Made by a program: the position numbers and the translations under genes
In this document: positions 27,301 through 35,065 of the stretch, one piece after another
Numbering within the stretch: the first letter of the stretch is position 1
Layout: every line of letters begins with the position of its first letter
Assembly: GCA_005217565.1 (NCBI GenBank)
Contig: SJCO01000006.1
Location: 170,388-234,387, forward strand
Origin: Puteibacter caeruleilacunae
Lineage (GTDB): Bacteria; Bacteroidota; Bacteroidia; Bacteroidales; Prolixibacteraceae
Direction of reading: 5' to 3'
DNA length: 64,000 nucleotides
The notes under the pieces: generated by a model
Told to the model about the DNA's origin: nothing
The model's input: only the letters and a program-made list of their open reading frames with translations
Databases searched by the model: none

Positions 27301-27892
27301 AATCTAATGCATCAGTTGCTTGATATACCATTAACCAGGTATTGTCATCTGCCGCACATCCTACAATCTTTATTCGTTGTGCCTTACCCTTTGTCAACCA
27401 TGCTTTGGGAGCCCAAAGTGACATATAACCATGAGCATCTCCATGTTGATCTCCTGCAACAGTGATGAAACTTAAAGATCCTCCTTCTTGATGATCTAAA
27501 GTCCATTTTTTCGTCATACTTGTAGGAATGGTAAACCTTTTTTGATCATTGATGAAGACATCGAAATGGAGTGGAGAGTCTGTTAGGTCCATTGATGCTA
27601 TCCATAGAAATCCAACACCTTCATTGGGAATATTTGTAGGGATCGTTTGCGTTTCCCATTCTATGACCATCTTACCGTCTGTACATCTTGTAATAATACT
27701 CTTGCTAACATCACTGCGGATACTGTGATATGAGTATGCATTGCCTCCAATGTTTCTTGAGAAACCTTCGATATATTCATTGGCTTGATTGGCAAATTCA
27801 AATAGTGCCTTTTCATTTGCTTCCTGTCCGCGTAACGTGTGACCAGATAAGATGATCACCAACACCAGATAATAGTATTTAAATTTGATCAT
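24341..27892 (-). CDS. Alpha-mannosidase (GH38), exported
   Basis: An 1183-residue protein with a signal peptide (1-22). After an N-terminal domain of about 320 residues, a GH38 catalytic domain starts with LMNSSHQDIAW (zinc ligands H and D), continues with RFDVEDALMIKEY, and has the nucleophile in YWNVDVPGRTLQMPQLM (D460). The long C-terminal part is the beta-rich GH38 region. The enzyme should release alpha-linked mannose from N-glycan-like chains in the periplasm. It sits in an operon with an epimerase (7-base gap), a sugar porter and a methyltransferase, so the mannose may be used on the spot. The first 320 residues are longer than in cytosolic GH38 enzymes and contain carbohydrate-binding-like beta structure; I do not assign them. 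Confidence 0.92.
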   Translation of the reverse strand: MIKFKYYYLVLVIILSGHTLRGQEANEKALFEFANQANEYIEGFSRNIGGNAYSYHSIRSDVSKSIITRCTDGKMVIEWETQTIPTNIPNEGVGFLWIASMDLTDSPLHFDVFINDQKRFTIPTSMTKKWTLDHQEGGSLSFITVAGDQHGDAHGYMSLWAPKAWLTKGKAQRIKIVGCAADDNTWLMVYQATDALDFLKKSMEYNNWAKILLQKEAEKYTAKIEMPSRQAGTKLKINTNNNHKEVKLIQSGNQATAEIKLSAEAIGKPFGLIDNQGELLYVSKLGKPGKEMKLLAKAILKTETQQLDHDGYLINTQRNYQPKTVSSMLELANSKLADGKIYLMNSSHQDIAWMDSPEKCIIERDTMLLVPLFEKAQLNPHYRFDVEDALMIKEYIERHPEQRGVVQQLLSDGRISCGSTYIQPYEEMYAGEALARQFYFGAKWLKDEFGYEANTYWNVDVPGRTLQMPQLMKKAGTKYMMISRFKRGMYNWYSPDGSYVTTFSPGHYADAFTPLHKNFNEAAQYLATSSLDWEQYYSSKKKDAVIPLLSDWDMSPAKDYSHHINKWESIKELQNDNGEYVPVSLPKFEIASTPEFFDAWTGVVNDLPSINGERPAVWLYIHGPSHQKALKASRMGDILLPMAEKFATMNALSEGSFKDYPQDIINSAWEDKIYPDHGWGGKNGQITDDLFLRKYQGALHKAEKVIHKELNDLASNIKVSRKKGLPIVVFNSLNWTRDDIATFNINFEPQEAKSVIIKDASGKVLPSQLTNIKQYDDGSIKSAKAYFVAPEVPSLGYKTFYLSSSNQESTNLGMKITKSFENKFFKATFDNGGLSNLYDKELKKEIFNTQKFNAGEVFTMHSEGNGAGEFADIQQPDMRGFDRTGNYTTKWELVEAGPVFSAFKIRQPIKHAVVEQTIIFYNDLKKVDFKTELLNWEGILYREFRMALPLNMNDGEITYEVPYGTVTVGKDEMEGDAGERYTAICKEMHPRGIENWIGANGEGFGVTMSSSVVAADWIDPTDNPMQQTMLQPILLASRKSCHWEGNEYLQTGNHSFEFSLTSHQSGWQNGQKHGKGANEKLQVVVGRKSFANPALPEEKSFFKVKDPNIVISTVKKAEDDDQVVIRLFDIEGKNTQTTIHTANPIKEASLTNLIEEPIKKLSTTKKTVNLTVGHHAIETIKLK

Positions 27893-27898
27893 GGTAAT

Positions 27899-29167
27899 TT
27901 ATGATTTGTGGTTTGTGTTATTGGTTATTCGATCTATTCGTGAAATAAGTTCCATCATGGCACGTCCATTATGATATGGGCACTTCCATGGATCTATTTT
28001 CCAATCATTGCGATAGTAAGGAGAAGGATCATCTGCCGGTTCTGTTAGAAATGGTACTCCTAATCGATTGACCTTTGTATACCATTCTCCATATTCATGA
28101 TCTATGACAAATTGATCGATGAAATTCCAGGTTGATTTTACTGTATCCCAGTTCTTAATGTCATTGGTTAATTCATAGGCATTCATAAAACCCACCAGAT
28201 TTTCAGCCTGTAACCACCAGTGTTTATTCGTTCTAACATGACTGCCAAATCTAGTCGATTCTAGGAATAATCCTCCATTTTTGTCTACACCTACCCGGTC
28301 AACAGCTTGGGCCATTTTAATCACCAATGGTTTCATCTGACTTATTATCGATTTATCGTCAAGAATTTCAGCGGCTTCCCATAATAACCAAGATGCTTCT
28401 ATGTCATGACCAAATGAGCAGATGCCTTTTGAACTATCTGTTTCTTCAAATTGATTGTTGAAGAAGATTCCTAAATGTCCACTGGATCTTATGATTTTGT
28501 TGATGAAAAGCGTGAGTAACGCTGTTAATCGATCTTTTACTTTAGGGGCATTCCATACTTTATAAAGTGCTGCATATGCTTCCATAATATGAAGATGAGT
28601 ATTCATCGATTTAGGCTCGTTATTGTCGGCCATTCTGTTCTCTTCATAAGGTCGCCAGTCGCGTGTAAAAGCTTCATGATAACCTGGATTATTGACATCC
28701 TTTGTATGCTTTTCCAGAAGTTCAAAGAATTGCTGAATCTCTTCCATCAAGGATTCAGAAGGAGCCAATTCGTAATACTTGCAAAGGGCATAGATGACAA
28801 AAGCCTGGGCATAAGTGTGCTTGATATCACTTGCTACTGTGTTGTCAGGAGCTATTTCCATGAAGTAACCACCATATTGCTTGTCTTTGAAGTGATTGAT
28901 TAGAACATCATATGCGCGTTTGGCGACATGCTGATAGTCGGAATTTTCCTCCATTTTTGCTGCTGCGGAAAAGGTCCAAAGAATTCGTGCAATCAAAACA
29001 CAAGTCTTGTTGGCTGTTAACACAGGATTACCTTGTAGATCCGCTGCACCATAGAAACCATCACCTTGTTGATCAATACTATGATCGATCCAATATTGGA
29101 GAATATTCTCGTGAAGTTCCTTTCTAAACGTGTCTCGGTAAGCAATTAATTCTGATGATATGTTCAT
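27899..29167 (-). CDS. AGE-family epimerase (cellobiose/mannobiose 2-epimerase-like)
   Basis: A 422-residue alpha/alpha-barrel protein of the N-acylglucosamine 2-epimerase superfamily. NTHLHIMEAYAALY and SFGHDIEASWLL hold the two histidines typical of cellobiose/mannobiose 2-epimerases, and WKCPYHNGRAMMELI near the C-terminus is also typical. It has no signal peptide, so it acts in the cytosol. It would convert a mannose-containing sugar to its glucose epimer, or the reverse. It is the first gene of the mannosidase operon, divergent from the AraC regulator with 87 bases in between. A second AGE enzyme (47003) belongs to the nan genes and is much different in sequence. Confidence 0.85.
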   Translation of the reverse strand: MNISSELIAYRDTFRKELHENILQYWIDHSIDQQGDGFYGAADLQGNPVLTANKTCVLIARILWTFSAAAKMEENSDYQHVAKRAYDVLINHFKDKQYGGYFMEIAPDNTVASDIKHTYAQAFVIYALCKYYELAPSESLMEEIQQFFELLEKHTKDVNNPGYHEAFTRDWRPYEENRMADNNEPKSMNTHLHIMEAYAALYKVWNAPKVKDRLTALLTLFINKIIRSSGHLGIFFNNQFEETDSSKGICSFGHDIEASWLLWEAAEILDDKSIISQMKPLVIKMAQAVDRVGVDKNGGLFLESTRFGSHVRTNKHWWLQAENLVGFMNAYELTNDIKNWDTVKSTWNFIDQFVIDHEYGEWYTKVNRLGVPFLTEPADDPSPYYRNDWKIDPWKCPYHNGRAMMELISRIDRITNNTNHKS

Positions 29168-29254
29168 GGTCAGTATTTTATGATTGATTTAGCAAAGAAA
29201 GAGTTTTATAAAAAATCAAACTTTCATATTTTTACGGTGGTTGATTTTGTAAAA

Positions 29255-30154
29255 ATGGGTTACTTTCTATATTCAAAAGCAGAGCATCACTTAAAAAACA
29301 TTCAAGTGATTGAAGAATTTCCTTGTATACGGGAATTCGGACACGAACGTTATGGTAATATTCGGCCAACATCATTGCAATTACATTACAATAAAGGTAT
29401 TGAATTTTGCTATGTAAAAAAAGGGCGTTATGATTGGCAAGTTGAAGATCGACAATATTCTGTTTATCCAGGGCAAGCATTTGTGACTTGTCCATGGGAA
29501 CTGCATGGAAGTAGTAAGGGTGTTGTAGATTTAGGCGAGATATATTGGCTCATTATTACTCCAGAAGAGTTTACCGATAAAGGTAAATTCCACTTGGGTG
29601 ATTGGAGTTCATTTTCAAAAGAACAGGAAGAAATTATTGGTGGTATCCTGGCTGAAAATACCAATCCAATTTTTAACAGAGGTTCGGTTTTTGAAAAAAT
29701 CATTGTTGCCTTGGAAACCGAAGTGACAAATCAAAAACTAGGTTATAAGAATCGTGTAAATAGTCTGATTGAGGAGATTATTTTAGAGGCGGTTAGAGCA
29801 ATACAGAGTCGCGAGTTAGAAGCTGAAAGGGAGACTCAGTGGATCGATCAGTTGGAGAAAATGCTTTGCGATAATATTTCTCGTAAATGGTCAATCGATG
29901 ATATGGCTTCAGCATTTGGATTGGGAACAACCTCTTTTAATGATAAGGTGAAAAGATTGACAGGTTATACGCCTTCAAGTTTCTTAATCAATCTCAGAGT
30001 GAATCAGGCGAAAGAGTTGTTGACTAATTCTGATTTGAGTCTTACAGGAATAGCTTTGGAGTGTGGATTCTATTCATCACAACACTTTTCATCAACTTTT
30101 CTCAAGCGAACAGGAATAACACCTAGTCAGCATAGAAAGAATGTAGCGACTTAG
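29255..30154 (+). CDS. AraC-family transcriptional regulator
   Basis: A 299-residue regulator with an N-terminal cupin sensor (GIEFCYVKKGRYDWQVEDRQ and PGQAFVTCPWELHG) and two helix-turn-helix motifs at the C-terminus (MASAFGLGTTSFNDKVKRLTG and GIALECGFYSSQHFSSTFLKRTGITPSQHR). It is divergent from the epimerase-mannosidase operon and probably controls it. An in-frame ATG at 29180 is possible, but the ATG at 29255 leaves an 87-bp divergent promoter and starts right at the domain. The cupin probably binds a sugar. The stop is followed within ten bases by an inverted repeat in front of the gntR gene. Confidence 0.88.
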   Translation: MGYFLYSKAEHHLKNIQVIEEFPCIREFGHERYGNIRPTSLQLHYNKGIEFCYVKKGRYDWQVEDRQYSVYPGQAFVTCPWELHGSSKGVVDLGEIYWLIITPEEFTDKGKFHLGDWSSFSKEQEEIIGGILAENTNPIFNRGSVFEKIIVALETEVTNQKLGYKNRVNSLIEEIILEAVRAIQSRELEAERETQWIDQLEKMLCDNISRKWSIDDMASAFGLGTTSFNDKVKRLTGYTPSSFLINLRVNQAKELLTNSDLSLTGIALECGFYSSQHFSSTFLKRTGITPSQHRKNVAT

Positions 30155-30163
30155 AATCTTTTC

Positions 30164-30188
30164 CCATCACACTAATGTAATGTGATGG
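30164..30188. promoter_or_regulatory. Palindromic operator candidate in the gntR promoter
   Basis: CCATCACA and TGTGATGG are exact inverse halves separated by nine bases, about 35 bp before the gntR start. The half-site TGTGATGG recurs at 31745 in front of the methyltransferase operon, which favours an operator over a terminator. There is no T-run. Confidence 0.6.
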
Positions 30189-30221
30189 TATTTTGTTAAT
30201 TTAGCAGCCGCAAAAGAGGCA

Positions 30222-31274
30222 ATGTTACCCATGAATGATTCTAAAAAGGCTTTTGTACCTAAATACAGACAGATCTTTGATCTTATAAAAGAAGGAATTC
30301 ACACTTATAAATATCCACCAGGAAGTAAGGTGGAGTCTATAACTGAGATTCAAAAAAAATATTCAGTGTCGCGCGAGACCGCAAAGTTGGTATTAAAGCT
30401 ACTGGCTCAGGAAGGTTTGATTATTCAGAAGACAGGTAAGGGATCGTTTGTTGCAGATTTGGGCCCACGTAAAAAGATTTGGGGAATGATATTGCCTTAT
30501 GTTGTGCCTAATATCGAACAACTTATTCACTTTCTAAGGAAAGAGGCGAAGAGCTTTGGCCGTGAATTTCATTATTATCTCAATTACAATAATCCTGAGG
30601 AGGAACAGCGGTTAGTTGGAAACCTAATCCATGAAGCTTATGAGGCAATTATTGTTGTACCTGTTTTTAACGAAGCTGAAACTGCTGAATTCTATCAGAA
30701 ATTAGTGACTGGAAGTACCAAGCTTATTTTGGCTGATCATACTATGGCGGGCTCTCATTTTAGATATGTCATTCAGAGTTATGATTTGGGAGTAAAAAGA
30801 GCTGTGACCTATTTTGCAGAACAGTCAAAAGGGAACTTGCTGTTTATTCGCGATAAATCATTGCCTGGGTATAATATGGTTCAGGATTTTATGGAAGGTT
30901 CATTTGCGAATTATGCTGAATTTCTTTGCGCTGGACGAGAAGTGTATTATATCGATCGATTAGATGAATTTTCTGCTGAATTTATCCAGGAAAAGCAGTT
31001 GGGTGGAGTTTTTTGCCCAAACGATATGATTGCTGCCCGCGTTTTAGGGAGAATAAAAAGTTGGGGGATTAGTATTCCCAATGATGTGAATGTTGTTAGT
31101 TATGGAAATACTGAACTTGCAGCATTTTTCACCCCTGCAATTACTTCGGTAGATGGATTTCATGATCAAATGGCAGGGAAGATTTCAACACTTATTCAGA
31201 CTCTGCTTGCGGATAAAGAACCAGATAATTCCCAACAAGTTATACTTCCAGAGCTTATTGTACGCGAAACTTAG
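30222..31274 (+). CDS. GntR-family regulator with periplasmic-binding-protein-like sensor
   Basis: A 350-residue regulator. The winged helix domain (about 5-75) has FDLIKEGIHTYKYPPGSKVESITEIQKKYSV and SRETAKLVLKLLAQEGLI, followed by a sugar-binding-protein-like domain (about 85-345: EAIIVVPVF, GGVFCPNDMIAARVLG, NDVNVVSYGN). This is the AraR/GntR type that senses a small sugar. It precedes the corrinoid methyltransferase operon on the same strand, and the two share a TGTGATGG half-site in their promoters. It most probably represses both until its ligand appears. AGAGG lies about five bases before the ATG at 30222; a second ATG at 30231 is possible. The ligand may be the methylated sugar or its product (inference). 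Confidence 0.9.
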   Translation: MLPMNDSKKAFVPKYRQIFDLIKEGIHTYKYPPGSKVESITEIQKKYSVSRETAKLVLKLLAQEGLIIQKTGKGSFVADLGPRKKIWGMILPYVVPNIEQLIHFLRKEAKSFGREFHYYLNYNNPEEEQRLVGNLIHEAYEAIIVVPVFNEAETAEFYQKLVTGSTKLILADHTMAGSHFRYVIQSYDLGVKRAVTYFAEQSKGNLLFIRDKSLPGYNMVQDFMEGSFANYAEFLCAGREVYYIDRLDEFSAEFIQEKQLGGVFCPNDMIAARVLGRIKSWGISIPNDVNVVSYGNTELAAFFTPAITSVDGFHDQMAGKISTLIQTLLADKEPDNSQQVILPELIVRET

Positions 31275-31313
31275 GTTTTCAGATATTATTATAAGAGAAA
31301 TGTACACCTTTTG

Positions 31314-31401
31314 AGGCCTACTCATTGTCGTCTCCAGCTCACCTTGTGACCACCTCTCTTACTAGACACTTACTGGACTCTTACCAGACACTTACTACTT
31401 T
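31314..31401. repeat. 11-bp-period array
   Basis: Units CTTACTAGACA (31358), CTTACTGGACT (31369), CTTACCAGACA (31380) and CTTACTACTTT (31391) follow each other every 11 bases. Looser units (AGGCCTACTCA at 31314, AGCTCACCTTG at 31336, TGACCACCTCT at 31347) keep the same phase. Similar 11-bp arrays occur at 50968 and 51170. It lies in the 560-bp gene-free stretch after gntR. Apart from this array and the operator/promoter at 31735, I see no coding or riboswitch signal in that stretch. Confidence 0.65.
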
Positions 31402-31734
31402 TAGTGGTAAATGACCTGTATTTGTGGTGTATTTGTAGTGCAGAGTAGTCAGATTCAGGGGGGTGAAGATAATATATTGTCTAGGAAAATGTGTTGGAAA
31501 TTTACTTCGATAAGTTCTTGAAAGAGCTTCCAAGTTATCCAAAATTTTGACATCTTTTAAAGAACTCACAAATTATTTTTCATGTAGATTATTTCCTTGA
31601 AGATCGTATGCATCTTTGTGAATTTGAATTCTTTGATTGCAGCTTTTATCGGTAGTCTTATATAAATGCAACTAGGCTGGAGGACATCTTTTTTGGGGTA
31701 TAAATCGTTCAATATGGGGGTCTTTTTAAATAGG

Positions 31735-31768
31735 TGTGATGTGATGTGATGGAAAATATATATATTTG
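31735..31768 (+). promoter_or_regulatory. Promoter with GntR operator candidate for the methyltransferase operon
   Basis: TGTGATG repeated in overlapping fashion and ending in TGTGATGG (31735-31752) sits just before TATATTTG (31761-31768), an exact match to the Bacteroidota -7 element TAnnTTTG. The half-site equals that in the gntR palindrome. Transcription would start near 31775, about 118 bases before the methyltransferase ATG. Confidence 0.6.
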
Positions 31769-31836
31769 TCATGTCGCAATTGTGAAAATCTATTGGAGAC
31801 AACGAATTTGGCAAGTCATTAAATCATCAAACAGTT

Positions 31837-31896
31837 ATGAATAAGAAGGAAATTAAGGATGCAGCATCCATCACCGGGGAGGGTGTATTATCATGA
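31837..31896 (+). CDS. Possible 19-codon leader ORF overlapping the methyltransferase start
   Basis: An ATG at 31837 opens a frame of 19 codons (MNKKEIKDAASITGEGVLS) whose TGA overlaps the ATG of the methyltransferase in an ATGA junction. The 20 bases AATCATCAAACAGTTATGAA at its start are repeated exactly at the start of the corrinoid protein gene (32970). It may be a coupling leader, or a leftover of a duplicated gene start. No function is known to me. Confidence 0.4.
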   Translation: MNKKEIKDAASITGEGVLS

Positions 31897-32957
31897 ACTC
31901 AAAAGAAAGAGTGCTAAAGGTACTTCGCAATGAAGAACCAGACAGGGTTCCTCTAATGTACAGGGATGTACCTGAGGTGAGAAGTCGCCTGAAAAACGAT
32001 CTTAATCTTTCTACAGATGAAGAGCTATTTCAATATCTTGATGTAGATTTTCGTTGGGTGGGCCCTGATTATGTTGGTCCTAAGATGGAGTTGGAGAATG
32101 GAAATAGACGTGATTTCTGGGGAGTAGAATGGAAATATACTAAATTTAGTGATGGTGCAGGTTATTGGAATGAAGTAGATCACCCGCTGAAGGATGTTAC
32201 CGATCCTAAGGTATTGGATGAGATTCAGTGGCCTCAGTTGGAATGGTGGGATTTTTCTAAGATCGAAGAACAATGTGATCGCTATGCTGATTATGCAATC
32301 ATGACCAATCCAGGTATTCCTTCTCCTGCTATTTTTCAGAATCCTATCCAACCCTTGATAGGTGTTGAGAGGAGCTTAATGGAGGCTTATCTTAATCCTG
32401 AATTTTTCATGGCTCTTACTGAAAAAATTCTTGAATTTCAGGTACCGTTTATTGAAAAAATGATGCAGGCGGCTAATGGGAAAATTGATTTTTTCCGCAT
32501 AGGAGATGATTTTGGAACACAGCAAGGCCTGTTAATGGATGTTGATACCTGGAAGGGATTTATTCAGCCTGGATTTAAGGCTATGGCTGACACTGCAAAA
32601 AAATATGGAGCTCACTATTATCAGCATTCCTGTGGTGCAATTCGCGATTTAATTCCTGCTTTCATTGAAACAGGTGTTGAGGTGCTAGATCCAGTACAGG
32701 TAAAGGCCAATGGGATGATTCCGGCCGAATTGAAAGCAGAGTTTGGAAATCAGGTTTGCTTCTCAGGAGGTGTTGATGAGCAGGAATTGCTTCCTCATGG
32801 TACACCAGATGAAGTAAGGACAGGGGTACATCAATTATTGGATGATATGGCTCGTGGTGGTGGTTTTATTATTGGACCTAGCCACAATTTTCAGGATGAT
32901 ATTCCAACAGAGAATATTCTGGCAATGTATGAGGCCGCAAAAACATGGAAGTATTAA
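31893..32957 (+). CDS. URO-D-family corrinoid methyltransferase, copy 2
   Basis: A 354-residue URO-D-superfamily barrel protein. It starts with NSKERVLKVLRNEEPDRVP, the usual N-terminus of the methyltransferase branch. YQHSCGAI holds the H-x-C zinc pair, but the late cysteine is replaced by GPSHNFQ, where a histidine may take the role. The fold binds a methyl donor and passes the methyl group to a corrinoid. It is the first enzyme of the corrinoid operon, directly followed by the corrinoid protein, so it is a good candidate for the substrate-side methyltransferase (MtI). Start overlaps the 19-codon leader ORF. The substrate is not known; by context a methylated sialic acid or sugar (inference). 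Confidence 0.87.
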   Translation: MNSKERVLKVLRNEEPDRVPLMYRDVPEVRSRLKNDLNLSTDEELFQYLDVDFRWVGPDYVGPKMELENGNRRDFWGVEWKYTKFSDGAGYWNEVDHPLKDVTDPKVLDEIQWPQLEWWDFSKIEEQCDRYADYAIMTNPGIPSPAIFQNPIQPLIGVERSLMEAYLNPEFFMALTEKILEFQVPFIEKMMQAANGKIDFFRIGDDFGTQQGLLMDVDTWKGFIQPGFKAMADTAKKYGAHYYQHSCGAIRDLIPAFIETGVEVLDPVQVKANGMIPAELKAEFGNQVCFSGGVDEQELLPHGTPDEVRTGVHQLLDDMARGGGFIIGPSHNFQDDIPTENILAMYEAAKTWKY

Positions 32958-32984
32958 TTGACTAACAATAATCATCAAACAGTT

Positions 32985-33659
32985 ATGAACGATAAGTTAT
33001 CAACATTGGCAGCTTGTATAGAATTTGGCAAGATTAATAAGGCTGCACCGTATCCTCCTCAGATGAAAGGTCAGGATGGAGCGGATGAAATCACAAAACA
33101 ATTATTGGATGAAGGAGTGGCTCCTGGAGATATTCTATCGGATGCCCTGATTAAAGGCATGGAAAAAGTGGGAGAGAAATTTAGTAAAAATCAGATTTTC
33201 GTACCACAAATGCTCATGTCGGCGAAAGCTATGCAGTTTGCCATGAATCACTTAAAACCATTTTTCGCTACGGGAGAGGCCGATCGAAGAGGAACCTTCG
33301 TTGTAGGTACTGTAGAGGGCGACTTACATGATATTGGGAAGAACATTGTTGCAATGATGGTTGAAGGAAATGGTTATGAGGTTATCGACTTAGGTGTTGA
33401 TGTGAAGGCAGAACAGTTTGTGGCAGAAATAGAAAAAAATCCTAATTGTTTTATTGGATTATCGGCACTTTTAACCACAACCATGGCAAACATGGAGAAG
33501 ATTGTAAGCGAGATTAAAGGAAAATACCCTGAGCAGAATATTTGCATTGGAGGTGCTCCTGTAACTCAAGACTTCTGTGACAAGATTGGAGCAGATAGTT
33601 ACAATCCAGATCCTCAGGGAGTGGTGAAATTCTTAAATAGTGTAGCTGTAGCATCTTAA
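32985..33659 (+). CDS. Corrinoid (B12-binding) methyl-carrier protein, MtaC/MtbC-like
   Basis: A 224-residue two-domain protein. A helical cap (about 1-95, with KGMEKVGEKFSKNQIFVPQMLMSAKAM) is followed by a Rossmann B12 domain with GDLHDIGKNIV, in which H115 is the lower cobalt ligand of the D-x-H-x-x-G motif, and later GLSALLTTT and GGAPV. It carries the methyl group between the substrate-side and acceptor-side methyltransferases. The ATG at 32985 fits the family N-terminus better than the TTG at 32958. It is the only corrinoid protein in the window, while there are four URO-D methyltransferases, so it may serve several. It lies 27 bases after copy 2 and 44 before copy 3. Confidence 0.95.
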   Translation: MNDKLSTLAACIEFGKINKAAPYPPQMKGQDGADEITKQLLDEGVAPGDILSDALIKGMEKVGEKFSKNQIFVPQMLMSAKAMQFAMNHLKPFFATGEADRRGTFVVGTVEGDLHDIGKNIVAMMVEGNGYEVIDLGVDVKAEQFVAEIEKNPNCFIGLSALLTTTMANMEKIVSEIKGKYPEQNICIGGAPVTQDFCDKIGADSYNPDPQGVVKFLNSVAVAS

Positions 33660-33660
33660 T

Positions 33661-33700
33661 AATCCAGTAATCTAAAAATCTAATAATCCATAAATCATCG
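33661..33700 (+). repeat. Array of AATC octamers before the thioredoxin-fused methyltransferase
   Basis: AATCCAGT, AATCTAAA, AATCTAAT, AATCCATA and AATCATCG run without gaps and end three bases before the ATG at 33704, where a ribosome binding site would be. Confidence 0.8.
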
Positions 33701-33703
33701 AGA

Positions 33704-35062
33704 ATGAAAGGACTAGAACTAGTTGCAAAAGCAATGAAAATGGAGGAAGTGGAGCGTATTCCATGGATTCCTTTTGTAGGATGTCATGCAGGAGAGCTGA
33801 TTGGAACAACAGCTACAGAGTACCTGAAATCAACGGACTTGATTGTTAAGGGGGCAAAAGCTGCTGTAGAAAAATACAATCCGGATGGGATACCTGTAAC
33901 ATTTGATTTACAAATAGAGGCTGAAGCATTAGGTTGTAAGTTGAACTGGGAAGATGACAATCCTCCTGCAGTAATATCACATCCGCTTTCTGAAGGGACG
34001 AAACTTGAGGATCTTAAAGTGCCTTGTTCATGTAAAGCGCGTATTCCTGTGGTGATGGAAGCTACTCGTCGATTGAAGGATGAATACCCTGATTTAGCTA
34101 TCTATGGCTTGATAACTGGTCCGTTTACCCTGGCATTGCACTTAATGGGGACTGATGTCTTTATGAAAATGTTTGAAGATCCGGATTATTTACATAGTGT
34201 AATGAAGTTCTGTACTGATGTTTCGAAATTTATGGCAGGAAATTACATAGAATCTGGTGCTGATGTGGTTGCTGTAGTTGATCCTATGACCAGTCAGATT
34301 GATCCTATGTCATTCGAAACATTTGTTAGTCCTTATGTTACCGATCTATTTGATTTCATCCGTGATGCAGGAGCATTAAGCTCTTTCTTTGTCTGTGGGA
34401 ACGCAGAACAAAATATCGAGGTGATGTGCGATTGTAAGCCAGATAATGTTTCTATCGATGAGAATATCCCATTGGATTTCGTCAAGAAGATTGCACTTGA
34501 GAAAGGTGTGAGCTTTGGTGGAAACATGAAACTTACAGTGGTGCTTTTGATGGGAACAACTGAGGATTCACAACGTGATGCACTGGAATGTATGGATATT
34601 GGTGGAAAAAAAGGTTTCCTTCTGGCTCCTGGCTGTGATTTGCCAATGGCTACTCCTGCGGAGAATCTTGAGGCTGTTGCTGAACTTGTACATAATGAGT
34701 TACTTCAAGGTGAATTGCGTGCTTCAGAGGCGAAAGGATCTTCTGTTGAGAAGTTAGATCTCGCAGGGCATTGGGATGATAGTAAGGTTGTGATTGATGT
34801 GATCACCCTTGATTCTTCTTCTTGTGCACCTTGTCAGTATATGGTAAAAGCTGTTGAGATTGCAGCTGAGAAATATGGCGACAATGTTGTGTGGAAGGAG
34901 CATCGCATCAAAGAAAAAGAGGGTGTTCAGATGATGGCCACATTGGGTGTGCAAAATATACCGACTATTGTAATGGATGGTGAATTGGAGTTTATATCAC
35001 AGATACCTCCTGTTGAAAAGATTCAGGATCGTATAGATGTATATTTGAAAAATAAGAACTAA
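33704..35062 (+). CDS. URO-D-family methyltransferase fused to a thioredoxin-like domain, copy 3
   Basis: A 452-residue fusion. Residues 1-340 are a URO-D-type barrel of the MtaA/MtbA kind; LITGPFTLALHLMG is typical. The zinc site is partly changed: SFFVCGN has C231 but phenylalanine (F229) where the family has histidine, while the late cysteine in APGCDLP (C311) is kept. Residues about 360-450 are a thioredoxin-like domain with SSCAPCQYM (C374, C377) and a cis-proline-like NIPTIV. The fusion suggests thiol redox chemistry tied to methyl transfer, or a cysteine as a carrier or acceptor. It follows the corrinoid protein and precedes the CobW GTPase by three bases, so it is a likely acceptor-side partner (MtII), but the reaction is inferred. 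Confidence 0.85.
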   Translation: MKGLELVAKAMKMEEVERIPWIPFVGCHAGELIGTTATEYLKSTDLIVKGAKAAVEKYNPDGIPVTFDLQIEAEALGCKLNWEDDNPPAVISHPLSEGTKLEDLKVPCSCKARIPVVMEATRRLKDEYPDLAIYGLITGPFTLALHLMGTDVFMKMFEDPDYLHSVMKFCTDVSKFMAGNYIESGADVVAVVDPMTSQIDPMSFETFVSPYVTDLFDFIRDAGALSSFFVCGNAEQNIEVMCDCKPDNVSIDENIPLDFVKKIALEKGVSFGGNMKLTVVLLMGTTEDSQRDALECMDIGGKKGFLLAPGCDLPMATPAENLEAVAELVHNELLQGELRASEAKGSSVEKLDLAGHWDDSKVVIDVITLDSSSCAPCQYMVKAVEIAAEKYGDNVVWKEHRIKEKEGVQMMATLGVQNIPTIVMDGELEFISQIPPVEKIQDRIDVYLKNKN

Positions 35063-35065
35063 ACG

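Noticed and set aside
30164-30188. Palindrome after araC as an intrinsic terminator
   Set aside because: No T-run follows, and its half-site recurs at the methyltransferase promoter; an operator is more likely.
31275-31836. Cobalamin riboswitch before the corrinoid operon
   Set aside because: The stretch was read for the B12-box and the usual junction sequence; neither is visible. Promoter, operator and 11-bp array explain the notable parts.
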